64,000 bases of DNA from Dioscorea cayenensis subsp. rotundata (GCF_009730915.1 NW_024088311.1:1-64000), one strand, 5' to 3'; shown: positions 35,020 through 47,329, numbered from the stretch's first letter. Program-made: numbers and translations. Notes: a model not told the origin generated them from the sequence alone.

Positions 35020-35495
35020 CTATCTGTTCCACAGCTTTCTTATTTATATATGGGAATAACTTAGATGAAGTTAGATAGGTGTAGTTAGTGTAGTTCACTA
35101 TTGGATGTTTGACACGTGGCATGAGATGAGTAATTTAATAATAAAGTGAGGGCATTATAGAAAAGTTATTATATTTTTATATATATTTGGAACACGTGTC
35201 ACAATATTAATGGTGAACTACACAAACTACATCTATCTAACTTCACCTAAGTCATTCCCTTTATATATTACTTATGGTTTATGAGTCTATCAACTTTATT
35301 AACAAACAATTAATAAACAATTTAAATTCAAACTAAAATTTTAGACTAATAAACAAATAAAATGAGTTCAACCATATCTAACCTCGTTTGATAAAGTTTG
35401 ACAAACCCTAAATAACATTGGATAATGTATAATCATTTAGCATATAGCATTGTTGGATAATAGGTAATCATTTTTTTATATATTTATAAATAATT
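35020..35495 (+). repeat. Dispersed repeat, direct partner of 27110-27365, with a MITE inside
   Basis: The two flanks of the MITE (35020-35051 and 35260-35495) together match 27110-27365. This gives an occupied site here and an unoccupied site there. Confidence 0.75.
35052..35259. mobile_element. MULE-type MITE, 208 bp, TSD TTTATATAT
   Basis: The ends GGGAATAACTTAGATGAAG and, inverted, GGGAATGACTTAGGTGAAG form TIRs of about 47 bp with four mismatches. The 9-bp duplication TTTATATAT flanks it at 35043-35051 and 35260-35268. It has no coding capacity. Confidence 0.9.
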
Positions 35496-35786
35496 ATTAA
35501 AAAATGTATTACAGGGGCTAAAGAAAACTTTCAAACTCATTCCAAATGACTGAATCGTAATTTATATTTTAATGAGGTGGCTCAGTATAAGTATCCCATC
35601 CAAAACCTAGTCACTGGCTCCGTCTCCCACGCTCTCCACCACACTTCGCCGTGCTCCCTCATGGCACATTTCCCTTGCTTTCATCTCATGGGGAGCCTTT
35701 TACGGGCTGAACTTGAGCACCGTTCATTTGGCTTGCTCGGCTTGTTTAAATCCCTACTACTCAGTGTTCAAGTGCCGAGCTCTCCA

Positions 35787-36071
35787 ATGAACTCTATGTC
35801 TGCCAAACTCTTCAACTCCCATCTCCACTTCCTCTGCACTGCAAAATCGGCACCTTTATTGACATCTAGGGTTAGGGTTTCACCTAAGGCTACAAAGATT
35901 TCAAATTTGCAGCTCAAAGAAAAGTGGTTGGATTCCCTCTCCTTGAGCCCACTGGGAGGAGACGAGGGAGTGATTTGTGCTTCGGAGCCTCAATGGGTTC
36001 TTGGAGTGGATCCCGATGTCTCTGGCACCGTCGCACTTTTCAAACCCAATAGTTCTGTCTCTTCGGCTCAG
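35787..36071 (+). CDS. MOC1: MOC1-like exon 1
   Basis: From the ATG at 35787 this codes 95 residues: a Ser/Arg/Lys-rich plastid-targeting-like region, then KEKWLDSLSLSP and QWVLGVDPDVSGTVALF. It ends at a complete codon, CAG, before the donor GTCGAA (36072). An upstream in-frame extension starts at 35577, but the 35787 start gives a more typical transit peptide. Its catalytic Asp is intact. Confidence 0.82.
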
Positions 36072-36607
36072 GTCGAATACTGTTCTTTGTTTAGCTTTTA
36101 AATCACAATGTTCTTTTATCTAATCGTGATTGAGGTAGAAATGTAACTCAATAACATCCAGTTTTACAATCAATCATCACTTCTTAAGAAAAGAAAATAA
36201 ATTTGTTTTTTATCTGCGATTCAATATAGAAATATCTGGTAATAATTTTAGAAAAGTTTTAATCTGAGCAGTAATTTAATTTTTATATGCTTAAACTTTC
36301 AAGTTTCTCAAATTCAGTTTTATTATTAATTATTTTGAGCCATTGGCTGATATTAAGTTGTTAGTGAATGCATTTACTGTGAATCACATTGAAATTGACA
36401 TACCACATCTTCAATGGCCTTGTTGCTTGGTGACAATAGTTACTTATCATATTTATACTTACATTTTCTGGTTGAATTGAATTGCATAGCTTTGTTTTCA
36501 GCTTTAACTTCTGACTTGGAAGTATTACTAATGCTGAAAATTTGATTCAAAGTTTTCTGCTTATTATTTTCATGGGTAGCTAAGGGCCATTATTATTTCT
36601 ACTAGCT

Positions 36608-39600
36608 TTGCTTCGTCGGGAGATCGTTCTCTCTCGAAGGGGGCAGCTAGGTCGAGTTCGAAGGGGCCACCAACGCGGAGGGAAGAGGATCTCTGGTTCC
36701 AAGCGCCCTCGCTCTCCCACCGAGAACACTTGTGGATGCTGCTTCCGCTCGACCCAAAAAACGGTGGAGTGCCGACATCAAGTGGTCTGCCTTCGATGCG
36801 CATGTGTGGGTCACATGGCGGCGAGGTGTTCGGTGGTGCGCAGCCCGCACCGTAAGAGATTGCATGTTCGAACGAAGAAGTCGACCTCGACTGAGAAGCA
36901 GGATGCATCACAGGAGGGACCTATGAAGATGACCGTGACCGCTGCTAACCACCCACCACCGTCCCATGTGTCGCTGTCATTATCTCTCACGCCAGAGATT
37001 GAGAAGATGAGGAAGGACTTGGCGCAGGTGGCTATTCTTTCACTCGTGGAGGGTTTCGTCAACAACTCGAGCATTCTAGAAGTGGTCCCGAGCATCCTTA
37101 ACTGACCACTTGCTGGTCCGATCACTCCCCTGAACGATTGTGTCTTCTTGATTCCGATGGCAAGCCGTGAGGAAGTCAAGGAGGTGTCCAAACTGGCAGC
37201 TTCAAGGTGGCCACCAAAGACGACCCTTGCACGTTGAAGTTGGCCTCGTGGTTGGCTGAGTTAGGGGCTGAGGGTCGTGCATCAGGGACGGGGCAATGGA
37301 TCCTCATCAGGAACTTGCCGCTTCACGGCTGGAGCTGGAACACTATTGTGGAGGTGGTGCGGTCAGTAGGGGATCTGGTAGCACTTTCACATGCATCTAC
37401 TCCGCACAAATACTTCATCTCTGCGTTGGTGCACCGTCGTGTCGGGATATCCTTGCCAGTGGAACTGGATCTTAGTTTAGGCATGAGAAGGTACTCGGTA
37501 TTGATCACTAGTGAGCGTGAGAGCCACCCATTGTTCCGACGGGAACTTGGTAGATACATCTTACCGGAACCAGGCATGGAGGTCGCTTCAAAGCTGCCGG
37601 ATCGCAGGTGTACGGACGAGATCCCTAGGATGGAGAAAGGGAAGCAGTTGCTTACTTAGGAGAATCCACGTGCTAAGGGACAGGTTGAGCGCAGCTCTTG
37701 TCCTGAAGCACTTGGGGGAAGATCGTCGGTAGTGGACGCTGAACGCAATCGGGAGTCTAGAGAGATTGTGGTTGAGCCCAGCTCCCATAGTGTTGATAAT
37801 CCAGAGATGGTTGCGGTGGCGGAGGGCCTCGGTGACATGAAGGCTGACGTGGTTGAGCGCTGCTCCCACAAATCCAGGACGGCGGTGATCCCTCATTCTC
37901 GGCTGTTGGAAGGAAGGACCGATGGTTGATAAGTGCTTGAGTAGACATATTTTTATATATGTTTTACATGCATTGAGATCATTTTTACTGTGGTTTATGT
38001 CTCATATTGTGTATTTGGTGTTCTTTTATGCATATAGGTTGTGAATGCCTTGAAGAGTAAAAAGGAAACAAAGATAGGCTATAAAGACACAATGTTGGGA
38101 GTTCTTGTTCAATTCAAGGACAAAAATACGAGAGGAGTTCATAAACGTAGAGATGTATGCCAACTTCCAAGAAGATTGAAGTCAAATCACTAGTTGGAAG
38201 GGCACAAAGGCAGTCACATCTTCATGTTCCTTCTCTTTTGTGAAAATTGCAAGACCTCTCAAAGATACGTCGATGAAGAAAAGTTTTATAGCCTACCACA
38301 TGGACGTGTGCCCGGACATGTGGCCTCAAGAGAAGAGTATTTGGATCACGTTTTGTGAAAAGTACTGTAGCAAAGTTAATGTAGTAATTTTACTGTGGAA
38401 ATTTCTGCAGCCCACGCGGTCGCGTGGAAAATCCACACGGGCGCGTGAGGGCACGTGACAGGCGCGATTTTGTGCTTTAAATAGGCCGTTTGCCCTATTT
38501 TGGATGAGACTTTTTGGCGAGGGTTTTGGCGAGCACTTTGAAGGCAAGACGGCTATGGTTTTGGAGGAGGTCTTTGGCGATATTGGTGGGCGTCCATCAC
38601 CAACTTTGATCGATCTTCTCTCCGTCATAGCAAAGAGGGAGCCTTCGGCGACCTAGCTTTGGAGAAGGATTCTTTAAGACGTTGGGCGACCCATCAAGGC
38701 CATCATCACGAATTTAAGGGGGTTTTACTTCATGGCTTTCATTGCTTTTTATTGTAATAATCATTGTTTTGTAACTTGCTCCATGGAGGGCTAAACCTTA
38801 GTAGGTATTTGGGCATGTGAACCCTAGGATTTATGTTTTTGTAATGATTTGCTTTATGTTTCTATTAATTCGAGTTGATTTGAGTTTTAACCTTGTATTC
38901 TCATTGCTTGCTTGTTTAATTAATCCTTGAGGTTGATTGGATTTGCATGATTTGTTACTTTGATGTGAGAGAGGTCTCCATTAGAGTTAGAACGTCAAGG
39001 TTAAAGAGGGTTGAGAGGGTGAGTCATGAGATAGTGGAGTGCCCCCTCTCCCTTCAGATTGAGTGTTTCCTATCTCCGTATTCCCTAAACTCTATGCAAC
39101 GATATTTGGTGTGAGGCGTGAGATTGAGAGATTTCTCCGTCGGGACCTTGTAGGGGATTTGAGATCCTTCTCACGGGAATTAGGGTTGGATCTATCCTTA
39201 GGAATCGGTTTCACTCTTAGGTGTCCCTAGAGCGTATTGCGGTCATATGGGGTGTGAGGTGTTGAGATTGAGTGATTTCTCCGGCGGGACCTTCCAGGGG
39301 ACTAGTACCGGTGGCTTGGAGGCAAGAACCTGTTGTTCTTGGATTACCTCGATTCATTAGACTCGGTTTAGAAGCATTTAGTGAATCGTGAGCTTCATGT
39401 TAGATCCTAGGGAGAGCATTGCCCGGATACCTCATCTTTATTGATTGAGATCTCCTTTACTCGTTTTCTTGCTCGCTTGCTTTCTTATTAATTCTCTTAC
39501 AATTAGTTCATTTCATCATATCCATTGATTTCGACTAGATAACTAAGAATTGGTTAATACTAATACTTCCGTTCCCTGTGGATTCGACTACCCACTCACC

Positions 39601-40880
39601 GGGGTAATTATTACTTCGACACCCGTGCACTTGCGGTACATACACGCATATTCGGACGTGTCAATGGTCTGAGGGATGTTCCTTCAACTGCTTGAGATTG
39701 TACCGCTGGTCAGGAACAGGCTCGGACTTCTGAGAAGGCTGGTTCTGATCGGTTGGTTTCTCGGACGGAGCGAGCTCGATGTGTCGATCAATGGGTGGCC
39801 AAGCCAATGCATGGGACAGGTGGCGTGCATTGGATATCCGAGGTTTCCTCCAGTCCCGAGTGGCGGACAAGCAATGTGATTAGGCGGCTTCAGGGTTCTC
39901 AAACCATAGCAGGACAAGTAGCGAGATTGATCCGTTAATTTTGGTGGAGCCGGATCGTGCTTTGGGTCAGTCGAATAAAGTTACTATGGACGGTGGAGAC
40001 CCATCTGCTCCTTTGCGAAGTGGGACAGCCCATGGGCGGTGATCCAGGTAAATCCGAGGGCGTTGATAAATCCTCTTCTCGGGAGACTGGGCCATTGGGA
40101 TGGGCTGGATGGTGGGCCGTCTTCTCTATTGCAAAGGGTTGTCAAGGAGAAGAGTAGTCCGTTGGGTCATTCTTCTGTGGGACTGAATGTTGTTGGGTCG
40201 GCCCCTTTGAAGCTGGGGGCTGAGGTGGAGAGGGGTATGGATGTTGATTCTTCTATTTTGAGACCTAATGATGTTAGGAACTTGGACTTTCACAATGAAG
40301 TTAGGGTGCCGACAGTGATTCCCCCAGTGGGTTTTAAATGGGAGTTCTTGGTGGGAAATGGGTCTTGGCTGCTGATGTGGTGTCTCCGCTAGCTCACTAT
40401 GAAAGGGGTACTCCGGATTTGAGTGTTACACATTCTCCTTCGACTGTTAATGAGATACCAAAATGTATTTCAGAATCTGATGACTCCATTTCCGAGTTTG
40501 AGATGAACCTCAGGAAATTAATACCTAGCTTGCTTGGGGAGCCGGGGGAGAGTAACACTAAGGAATCAAAGGGGACCCGTTGCAGTGAACGGATGAAGAA
40601 ACCCTACTCACGCTTCAATGAGGAGGCTAGCTTTCTTGCTGAACCCCCGAAGTCTACTAAGAAGAAGATACCACAAGGAGAGTCCTCGGAAGGTACAACT
40701 TCTAAACTTCTTCTAATTTCCGATTGGACCAATGCTCAACTGGCCAGTTATTGTGATGCTTGTGGTATATCTTTTACTGATGCTTCGAATGATTGCTTTA
40801 ATCATATTGGTTTGATGGAACAAACTCGTGTTGCTTCCTTATGTGTTTCGGCGTCATCCTTGGAGGATCGCGTTGCTTAA
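36608..40880 (+). pseudogene. LINE ORF1 (nucleic-acid-binding, DUF4283/CCHC type), broken
   Basis: The first segment carries the knuckle CLRCACVGHMAARC (CX2CX4HX4C) after a basic stretch. 37207-37659 carries the IRNLPLHGWSWNTIVEVVRS block usual in plant LINE ORF1 proteins. The solo LTR then splits the frame at 37926. After it, pieces at 40039-40392 and 40338-40880 give the low-complexity C-terminus, ending with a TAA just before ORF2. The order of knuckle before the DUF4283-tail-like block is worth noting. Confidence 0.7.
37927..39663 (+). mobile_element. Solo LTR, 1737 bp, TSD ATGGT
   Basis: It starts TGATAAGTGC and ends GGACGTGTCA, flanked by ATGGT at 37922-37926 and 39664-39668. The end section (CCGTTCCCTGTGGATTCGAC, then ACCCGTGCACTTGCGGTA) is typical of large plant gypsy LTRs of the Tat/Athila kind. 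A TTTAAATAGG TATA-like site lies at about 38475. It has no coding sequence. It arose by LTR-LTR recombination inside the LINE. Confidence 0.9.
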
Positions 40881-40889
40881 TGTTCCTTT

Positions 40890-43800
40890 ATGAATATTAT
40901 CTCTTGGAACGTTAGGGGATTAGGGAGACCTGCTAAGCGGTTTCTGGTTAAGGATTTTTTATTTTTACATTTTACGGATGTTTGTTATCTTCAAGAATCC
41001 AAGTTGGAAGAGATATCCCCTGCTGTTTGGCGGGAGATTGGTGGGAGCCGATTGGACCAGTTCTGCTTTGTTCCAGCTAATGGCTCGACTGGGGGTATCA
41101 TTGTCAATTGGAATAGTGGGATTCTAACTGACAAACTGTTAAATAGGGTTATCTTTAGTTTAACGGTTGAATTCTGCTCAATTAGGGAGAATTGAACTTG
41201 GTGTTGTACGTCGGTATACGGACCTAATGCTAGAACGCTGAAACACGCCTTCTGGAATGAACTCAGGGCCAGTGCTGGCTCACCGGGGGTGCCGTGGATT
41301 ATTTGAGGCGACTTCAATACCATTTTTGATGTGGGGATAAAACTTTCAGGAACACCCAACTGGGATGACATCAGTAAGGCGAACGTGTTACTTCATGACC
41401 TGAAGCTTCAAGAACCATCCTCGGTTGGTCGATGTTTCTCGTGGACCAATGGTCAATTAGATCCAATATGGGTGAAACTGGATCGCTTCATTATCAATGA
41501 TGAATGTGCGACCCTCTTTCCCAAATTGGTCCAAAATAGTTTACCTCGTGTGGGATCGGATCATGTTCCTATCTGTCTTGAAGTGGGTAATCATTGCTCT
41601 AATCCTAGGCCATTCAGATTTGAATTGGTGTGGTCCACCGCGGATGGATTCTAGGAGATGGTTGAGCAATGGTGGGCAGGGAGATCCCCGCAGGGTTGCG
41701 GCGCTTTTTTCTTGGCAAAAAAGCTTGTCGGGCTCAGGGACCATTTGCGTCAGTGGGCAAAATTCTCGTTTGGCTCTATAAAGCTCAAAAAATTGAACAT
41801 CTTACATGAGTTGGAAGATCTTGACTTAATTAAGGAACATAGGAGGTTATCATCGTTGGAAATGGGTCAGGAGGTGGATCTCCATCTGAAATTGAGTGAG
41901 ATTCACAAACAGGAGGAAATTTATTGGAGGCAACTATCTAGGCTCCAATGGATGAAGGAGGGGGATGAGAAACACCAGTTTTTTCCATAAGACTGCCAAT
42001 GGGCGTAAAAACCGGAATCTCATCCCTAGTATTTCTCACAACGGTGTTACATTTTCTAACCCTAAGGATATTGGAAAGGTCTTTGCGGGGCAATTTCAAC
42101 AGCCATTTGGTTGTAAGAGGACCTTTCGCTTCAAGGCTGACCTGCGCAAGCTCCTAGCTTACAAACCGCATATTGATTTATCTCCGCTAGAACGACTGTT
42201 CTCCCTAGAGGAGGTCAAGGCTGCGGTCTTTGATCTGGGAAGAGATAAGGCACCGGGTCCTGATCGTTTCCCCTTGCATTTTTTCAGACAATTCTGGGAG
42301 ACAATTAAATGTGATCTTTTTCAATTATGTGAGGACTTCTTTGAGAGGGGGGGCTAATCTGGAGCGGATTAACTGGGCAAGCATCGCTCTTATCCCCAAA
42401 GTTGCGACGCCAAGGGGGCCGGGGGATTATCGGCCTATTAGCCTTATCAATTCCTCCCTAAAAATACTGTCAAAATTATTAGCTTCTCTGCTAAGCCCGG
42501 TTATGAACTCTCTTGTGGATTCAAATCAATCAGCGTTCATGAAGGGTAGATGTATTCTGCATAACATTGCCATAGCGGAGGAACTTATTTTCTTCCTGCA
42601 TAAAAAGAGGCTTCCGGGTCACATTTTGAAAGTGGATTTCGCTAAGGCTTTTGACTTAGTGGATTGGGACTTCCGATTTGATCTTTTATCAGCTAGGAGT
42701 TTTGGGGATAGATGGGTGGGATGGATCAAGAGTATCCTCTCTTCTTTGAAAGCATCGATTCTGGTCAATGGATCACCTAATGGCTATACTCGTTACCAAT
42801 GAGGATTGAGGCAAGGAGATCCTCTGTCCCCGTTGATGTTCGTTTTAGTTACTGATGTGCTGAGTGCGATGTTCAAGCATGCACTCGACTCCAAGATCTT
42901 AATTAGGGGTGCCACTCGGGGAGGGTGATCGCTGTTGCAATCTACACTATGCGAATGATCTCCTGATTATTACTACGGGGGGACTGGAGGACCTCAGGAT
43001 CATTAAGCTGATGCTATTCCTATTTAATGGAATGACGGGTCTAGCAACTAATTTTGCAAAAACAAGCTTTTACTTAAGCAGGTGGGGGAAGTTTCCTGAT
43101 CAAGCAGCAGTGGATACCTTGCAGTATGCTGTCGGCATGCTTCCAGTCACCTATCTTGGTTTACCAATATCTGGTCGAAGACCCCGTAGACAATATTGGG
43201 AGGTGATCATTTCTAAAGTGCGCAGGAGGCTTGCATCTTGGAAAGGCTTACATCTTTCCTTAGGGGTTGGCTTACACTTGTCAATTCTGGGTTATCTGCG
43301 ATTCCTACGCTCTGGATGTCTGTGTTCCGTCTGCCTTGTTGGGTTACCAAGAAAATTAATAGCATATGCAGGGATTTCCTATGGTCTGGACCAGACATGG
43401 ACTACCCGGGAAGGCGTCTGGTTTGCTGGAAAAATCTTTCCAGGCCACGGGACCACGGTGGCTGGGGCATCCTGAATCTTTCCATTTTCAATCAAGCTTT
43501 CCTGGGAAAGTAGTGGTGGAAATTAATGACTAACCCTATGTGGGTAGGTGCGAAAGTGATCCAGTTTAACTATAGTGGAACTCGGGGTTCTACGACTGCT
43601 CCGGCAGGGAGGATTTTGTTTTTCTGGAAAAGGGTACTTGAGTTGCCTACTGGCTATGAGACACTGTTTAGAGATCGAGATTAACTCGGGGAAAGATACT
43701 CTGTTTTGGAGAGACCATTGGCATTATGGACGTGCTCCCATGTATCTGTGACTGGAGAAGTTTAGAGCGAGTCGCTTCCCTAATGGTACAGTTCACGAGC

Positions 43801-44181
43801 TCCGTCAAATGTTGGATGAACCAGTTTCTCTCGAGTTTGGGGATAATTCTCATATACGTGAAAGGGTTTGTGGTGCGGCCAATGCGTCCGGGGATCAAAA
43901 AGAGGTGGAGACTAGCGGGAAATGGGCAGTTTTCGGTCAAATCCTTCTATAACTTCCTAATCGATGGGGGTTTGAGATGCCAAGATGTGAAATTCTTTTT
44001 GCACAGTTGGTGTCCTAAGAAAGTTAACCTCCTCAACTGGTTAGCTTGGAAAAACAAACTTCTCTCTCTTGAAAGACTTGTGCAAAGAGGATGTAATAGG
44101 CTACCAACTGACACTTGTGTCTTATGCTATGCGGGGACGGAATCTATTGACCACCTCTTTGTTCATTGCGCTTTTTGCTAA
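40890..44181 (+). pseudogene. LINE ORF2: endonuclease, reverse transcriptase, zf-RVT, disabled
   Basis: It begins MNIISWNVRGLGRPAKR (EEP endonuclease), with GDFNTIFD and SDHVPICLE further on. RT motifs follow: KAPGPDRFPLHFF, IALIPKV, SAFMKGRCI, KVDFAKAFDLVDW (motif A), GLRQGDPLSPLMF (motif B) and HYANDLLI (motif C, with Asn for the first Asp). WVTKKINSICRDFLWSG and the zf-RVT GQFSVKSFYNFL, LNWLAWKNKL and CVLCYAGTESIDHLFVHC close it. Stops at about 41194, 41304, 41653, 42800 and 43512, plus frame changes near 41975, 42330 and 43230, make it dead. Confidence 0.88.
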
Positions 44182-44730
44182 TCATGTATGGGACTATTTT
44201 TCCAGACTCTTATAGTTCTCATTGATTCCCGACTCTTTAGACTGCCTTTGGGGGACTTGGAGATTCGGCTTACATCCTGGCAGAAGATCTTTCGGGGACT
44301 TAGTTGCTAAGGCTATTATTTGAAATATATAACTTGTTAGAAATGATTGCATGTTTATGCCATTGATGTTCATGTGTATGATGTTATCTTAAAAATTGAT
44401 CGAATGATTTTGACTTGGTTCTCTTCAGCCGCTGATGGTGCTCGAGAGAAGATGAATGAAGACATCATGACAGTCATAAGAAGTTTGGAGTTCTTAGGTT
44501 CACAAGCGAATGGTATGAGGGAGCCTCTGCTGGTGGAAGAGACTCATGAGTTGAGCTCAGGATAGTTCCTTTGTATTTGGTGGCCGTGAGGAGGGCCGTT
44601 TGTTCCTCACTTTTGTTGTTGCTTGTATTTTGATTCTGATGTACTGATGTATTGTTACCACATCTAGTGGTTGCTTTATTTTTCTGTTCAATAGATGTGG
44701 TTTATCCACTTTTTCAAAAAAAAAAAAAAC
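44181..44730 (+). other. LINE ORF2 end and 3' UTR
   Basis: A frame to 44565 gives REKMNEDIMTVIRSLEFLGS, the usual tail of this LINE family; the fragment at 28230-28430 has the equivalent SLDFLAL. The UTR ends GTTTATCCACTTTTTC and a 14-base A run. Confidence 0.75.
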
Positions 44731-44756
44731 AATCATGTATGGATCCCATATTGTAG

Positions 44757-44862
44757 GTCTTTGATACCCCAAATGTAAAAGTACTGGTTGGAAAAAGAGT
44801 TCAAAATTGTTTGGATGCAAGGTCTATCGTTCAGTTGCTTCAGACCTTTGCTGTACCACATG
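44757..44862 (+). CDS. MOC1: MOC1-like exon 2
   Basis: This follows the acceptor TATTGTAG and continues exon 1 in phase 0: VFDTPNVKVLVGKRV, then LDARSIVQLLQTF and VPHG. The donor is GTATGA after one base of the next codon. It lies only about 27 bases right of the LINE poly(A) tail, so the LINE sits almost against the acceptor. Confidence 0.85.
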
Positions 44863-45048
44863 GTATGAAGCTTGAATCTGTGTAATTGTTAGTTGTGGTC
44901 CTATCATTTTCCATTTTCCTCGACTTGTATATGTGTTTAAGGTTTCTAGAATTTGGGAAAATGTTAGTTGTGGTCCTATCATTCTCCATTTTCCTTGACT
45001 TGTATATGTGTTTTTAAGGTTTCTAACATGCTTGATGTTCATAACCAT

Positions 45049-46553
45049 CACTACACCAAAATAGGTCTTTCGTGAAGTTTTTTTTAATATAAACGCCGCT
45101 AAATATTAAAAGGGCGTTTTCAAAAAACACCAGGAAAAACAGCAGTGAAAATAGTGTCGGCAATCTCCTAGCAATTTGCAACGTTTATCAGAAAACACCG
45201 CTAATTTAGTGGCGTTTTCAGACAAATGCCACTAAATTCGTGTCCTTTTTGTGACTTTTAGAGATGTTTTTTAAAAAAAATAATTTAATAAATAAATAAA
45301 TAAATAAATTAGCCGCGTTTTTAGACAAATGGCACTATATCATTGGCATTTTTGTGGCATTTAGTGGTGTTTTTCTAAAAAATAAAATTTTATATTTTTT
45401 AAAATAAGGTTAAGTTAACTTTTTTTAAATAAATTATCTACTCTAATTTTTTTGTTTTTTAGATTTTTAGATTTTTTTATTATTTTCTCTTTTCTCCTTC
45501 TTCTTCTTCCTCCTCCTCCTCCTTTTTCTTTTTCTTCTTCTAGTATTTTCTTCTTCTTTCTTCTTCTAGTTTCTTCTTCTTCTTCTCCTTTTTCTTATCC
45601 TAGTTTTATCATCGTCATCATTATCTTAATCTTCATCTTCATCTTTCCTTCTTCCAATTCCCTCTTATCCTTCTTCCCCTCTCTTTCTTTTTCATTATCT
45701 TACAATTAAAGAGTATTTATAAAAAATAAATAATGATGGTCTTTAGCGGCGTTTGTTAAGAAAAAACACCGCTAAACGAAAATTTTAAAATAAATTGCGC
45801 CAAATTTAAATCTTTTAAAATAGATGGCGCTAATTTTGAAATTTTCAATTCTCGTGGCGTTTTTCAGAATAAACGCAGCTATAATTTAATTTTATAAATT
45901 TTAAATTAAAAAAATTATATTTTTGTGGAGTTTATTTGTTAAAACGCCACTAAATGTAATTTCATAAATTTTAATTTAGAAAAATATGATAATTTTAAAT
46001 TTTAAATTAAAAAAGTTCATTTGCGTTTATTTATTAAACGCCGCTAAATGTTTTGTTATAAATTTTAAATTAGAAATGTACCATACTTTCGCGGCGTTTG
46101 TTCAGTTTTAATTTTATAAATTTTAAATTAAAAAAATATACAACTTCACTGCGTTTCGTGAATAAACACCACTAAATTAATATCATAAATTTTAAATTAA
46201 AAAAGACCATAATGTAGTGGCATTTTTTTGAGTAAATGCCACTAATTTTTTAATTTTATATATTTTAAATTAAAAAAATCTATAGTTTAGTGGAGTTTTT
46301 GGAGAAAGCGCCGTAAAAGGAAAATAATTTGGCGGGGTTTAATCTAAAAACACCATTAACGTGTAATTTTTTTGAATTTTAATTTGAAAATATAGTAGTG
46401 TTTATTATAAACGGTGCTAAAGACCAACAAAAACGCCGCTAAAGTTCAAATTTGTGGCATTTTGATAAAAACGCTATTAAAATCATAAAATTTGAGGTGC
46501 TTTTTAAAAACACCGCGAAATAAACGCCGTTAAAATCCCTTTATGGTGTAGTG
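45049..46553. mobile_element. CACTA-like non-autonomous element in MOC1 intron 2 (1505 bp)
   Basis: The ends are CACTACACCAAAATAGG and, inverted, CACTACACCATAAAGGG. Many AAACGCCGCTAAA / GGCGTTTTT words in both orientations fill it, the subterminal-repeat style of CACTA elements. A polypyrimidine run lies at about 45488-45600. Flanking triplets are CAT and ATG rather than a direct repeat, and the inverted match extends outward to ACCAT/ATGGT, so the exact ends or the superfamily are uncertain. No transposase. Confidence 0.7.
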
Positions 46554-47329
46554 ATGGTGTATCTGCTGGTAGGTAGTTGCTATTGGTTCTACAATTATGT
46601 AAAGCATCCATATTTTTCATTGTGGATTTTTTTTTGAATAAAGTGGATAAACCAAAACTTTATTAAATATTGTGGATTTCATTAATTTACGAGTCTCAAA
46701 AAATATTTTCTTGATTAATCTTCCCTTCCAAATAGTCTTGATAGAATTCATTAGGAAACAAGATGGAAGCGGAATGAATCCTTATAATGGTCCCTTTCTG
46801 AATCATAAATGGACTGAAGTTTAATGTTTGTGATCTATCCCTTGCCTTAGTTTGATGCCCTTACAACACCTTGAATGACTTGGTCTTGGTCTTAAGTTTT
46901 GTATTTTCTGATTCTATTGATCAAGAACTGCAAGATGTTCTTTTTTCATGGTTCAAAATGCTTAGTGTGTTAACTAAATCAATTTATCTGTGGTAACAGA
47001 AGGGGTGCCAGATGCATGGTGGAAATTCCTAGGATCATGTCCATGTGTAGACTATTGCGCATTATGTTTTGTTCGACTTTGGAAAACATTTGCACAAGGA
47101 AATTGTAAATTTGAAAACAATTGCAAAACAATTGCTTACACAGTATGCCATTTGGTCTTTAACTTTTTGATAAGAAAAAGTACCCATGACATTTGGCTTC
47201 AATACTGTAGTATACTTAAGGTGGCTTTTTCTATATTAACCTGTAGTTCATGTGTAAGGGGAACATATGCAAGTATTTTTTTTTTTGAACTTAGAGGTTT
47301 AATTGTTCTAATTAACTAATCTATCTCAG
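46554..47329 (+). other. Remainder of MOC1 intron 2, with a minus-strand LINE stub
   Basis: 46625-46668 reads as the reverse complement of the LINE 3' end: a T run, then AATAAAGTGGATAAACCAAAAC. Nothing else recognisable; the 46990-47319 frame has no family I know. Confidence 0.55.

Larger units (their letters stand above)
36590..44730 (+). mobile_element. Near full-length L1-type LINE in MOC1 intron 1
   Basis: ORF1 with a CCHC knuckle, ORF2 with endonuclease, reverse transcriptase and zf-RVT, a 3' UTR ending GATGTGGTTTATCCACTTTTTC, and about 14 A (44716-44729) are all present in order. A solo LTR interrupts ORF1. Many stops and frame changes disable it. I found no target duplication: the bases after the tail (CAATCATGTATGG) are not repeated at the left edge, so the 5' end is approximate. 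Confidence 0.85.

Noticed and set aside
45452..45709. 85-residue Ser/Phe/Pro-rich frame
   Set aside because: It is the translation of a polypyrimidine run inside the CACTA-like element.
46990..47319. 109-residue plus-strand frame in MOC1 intron 2
   Set aside because: It ends just before exon 3 but shows no similarity to a family I know and does not join exon 2 in phase.
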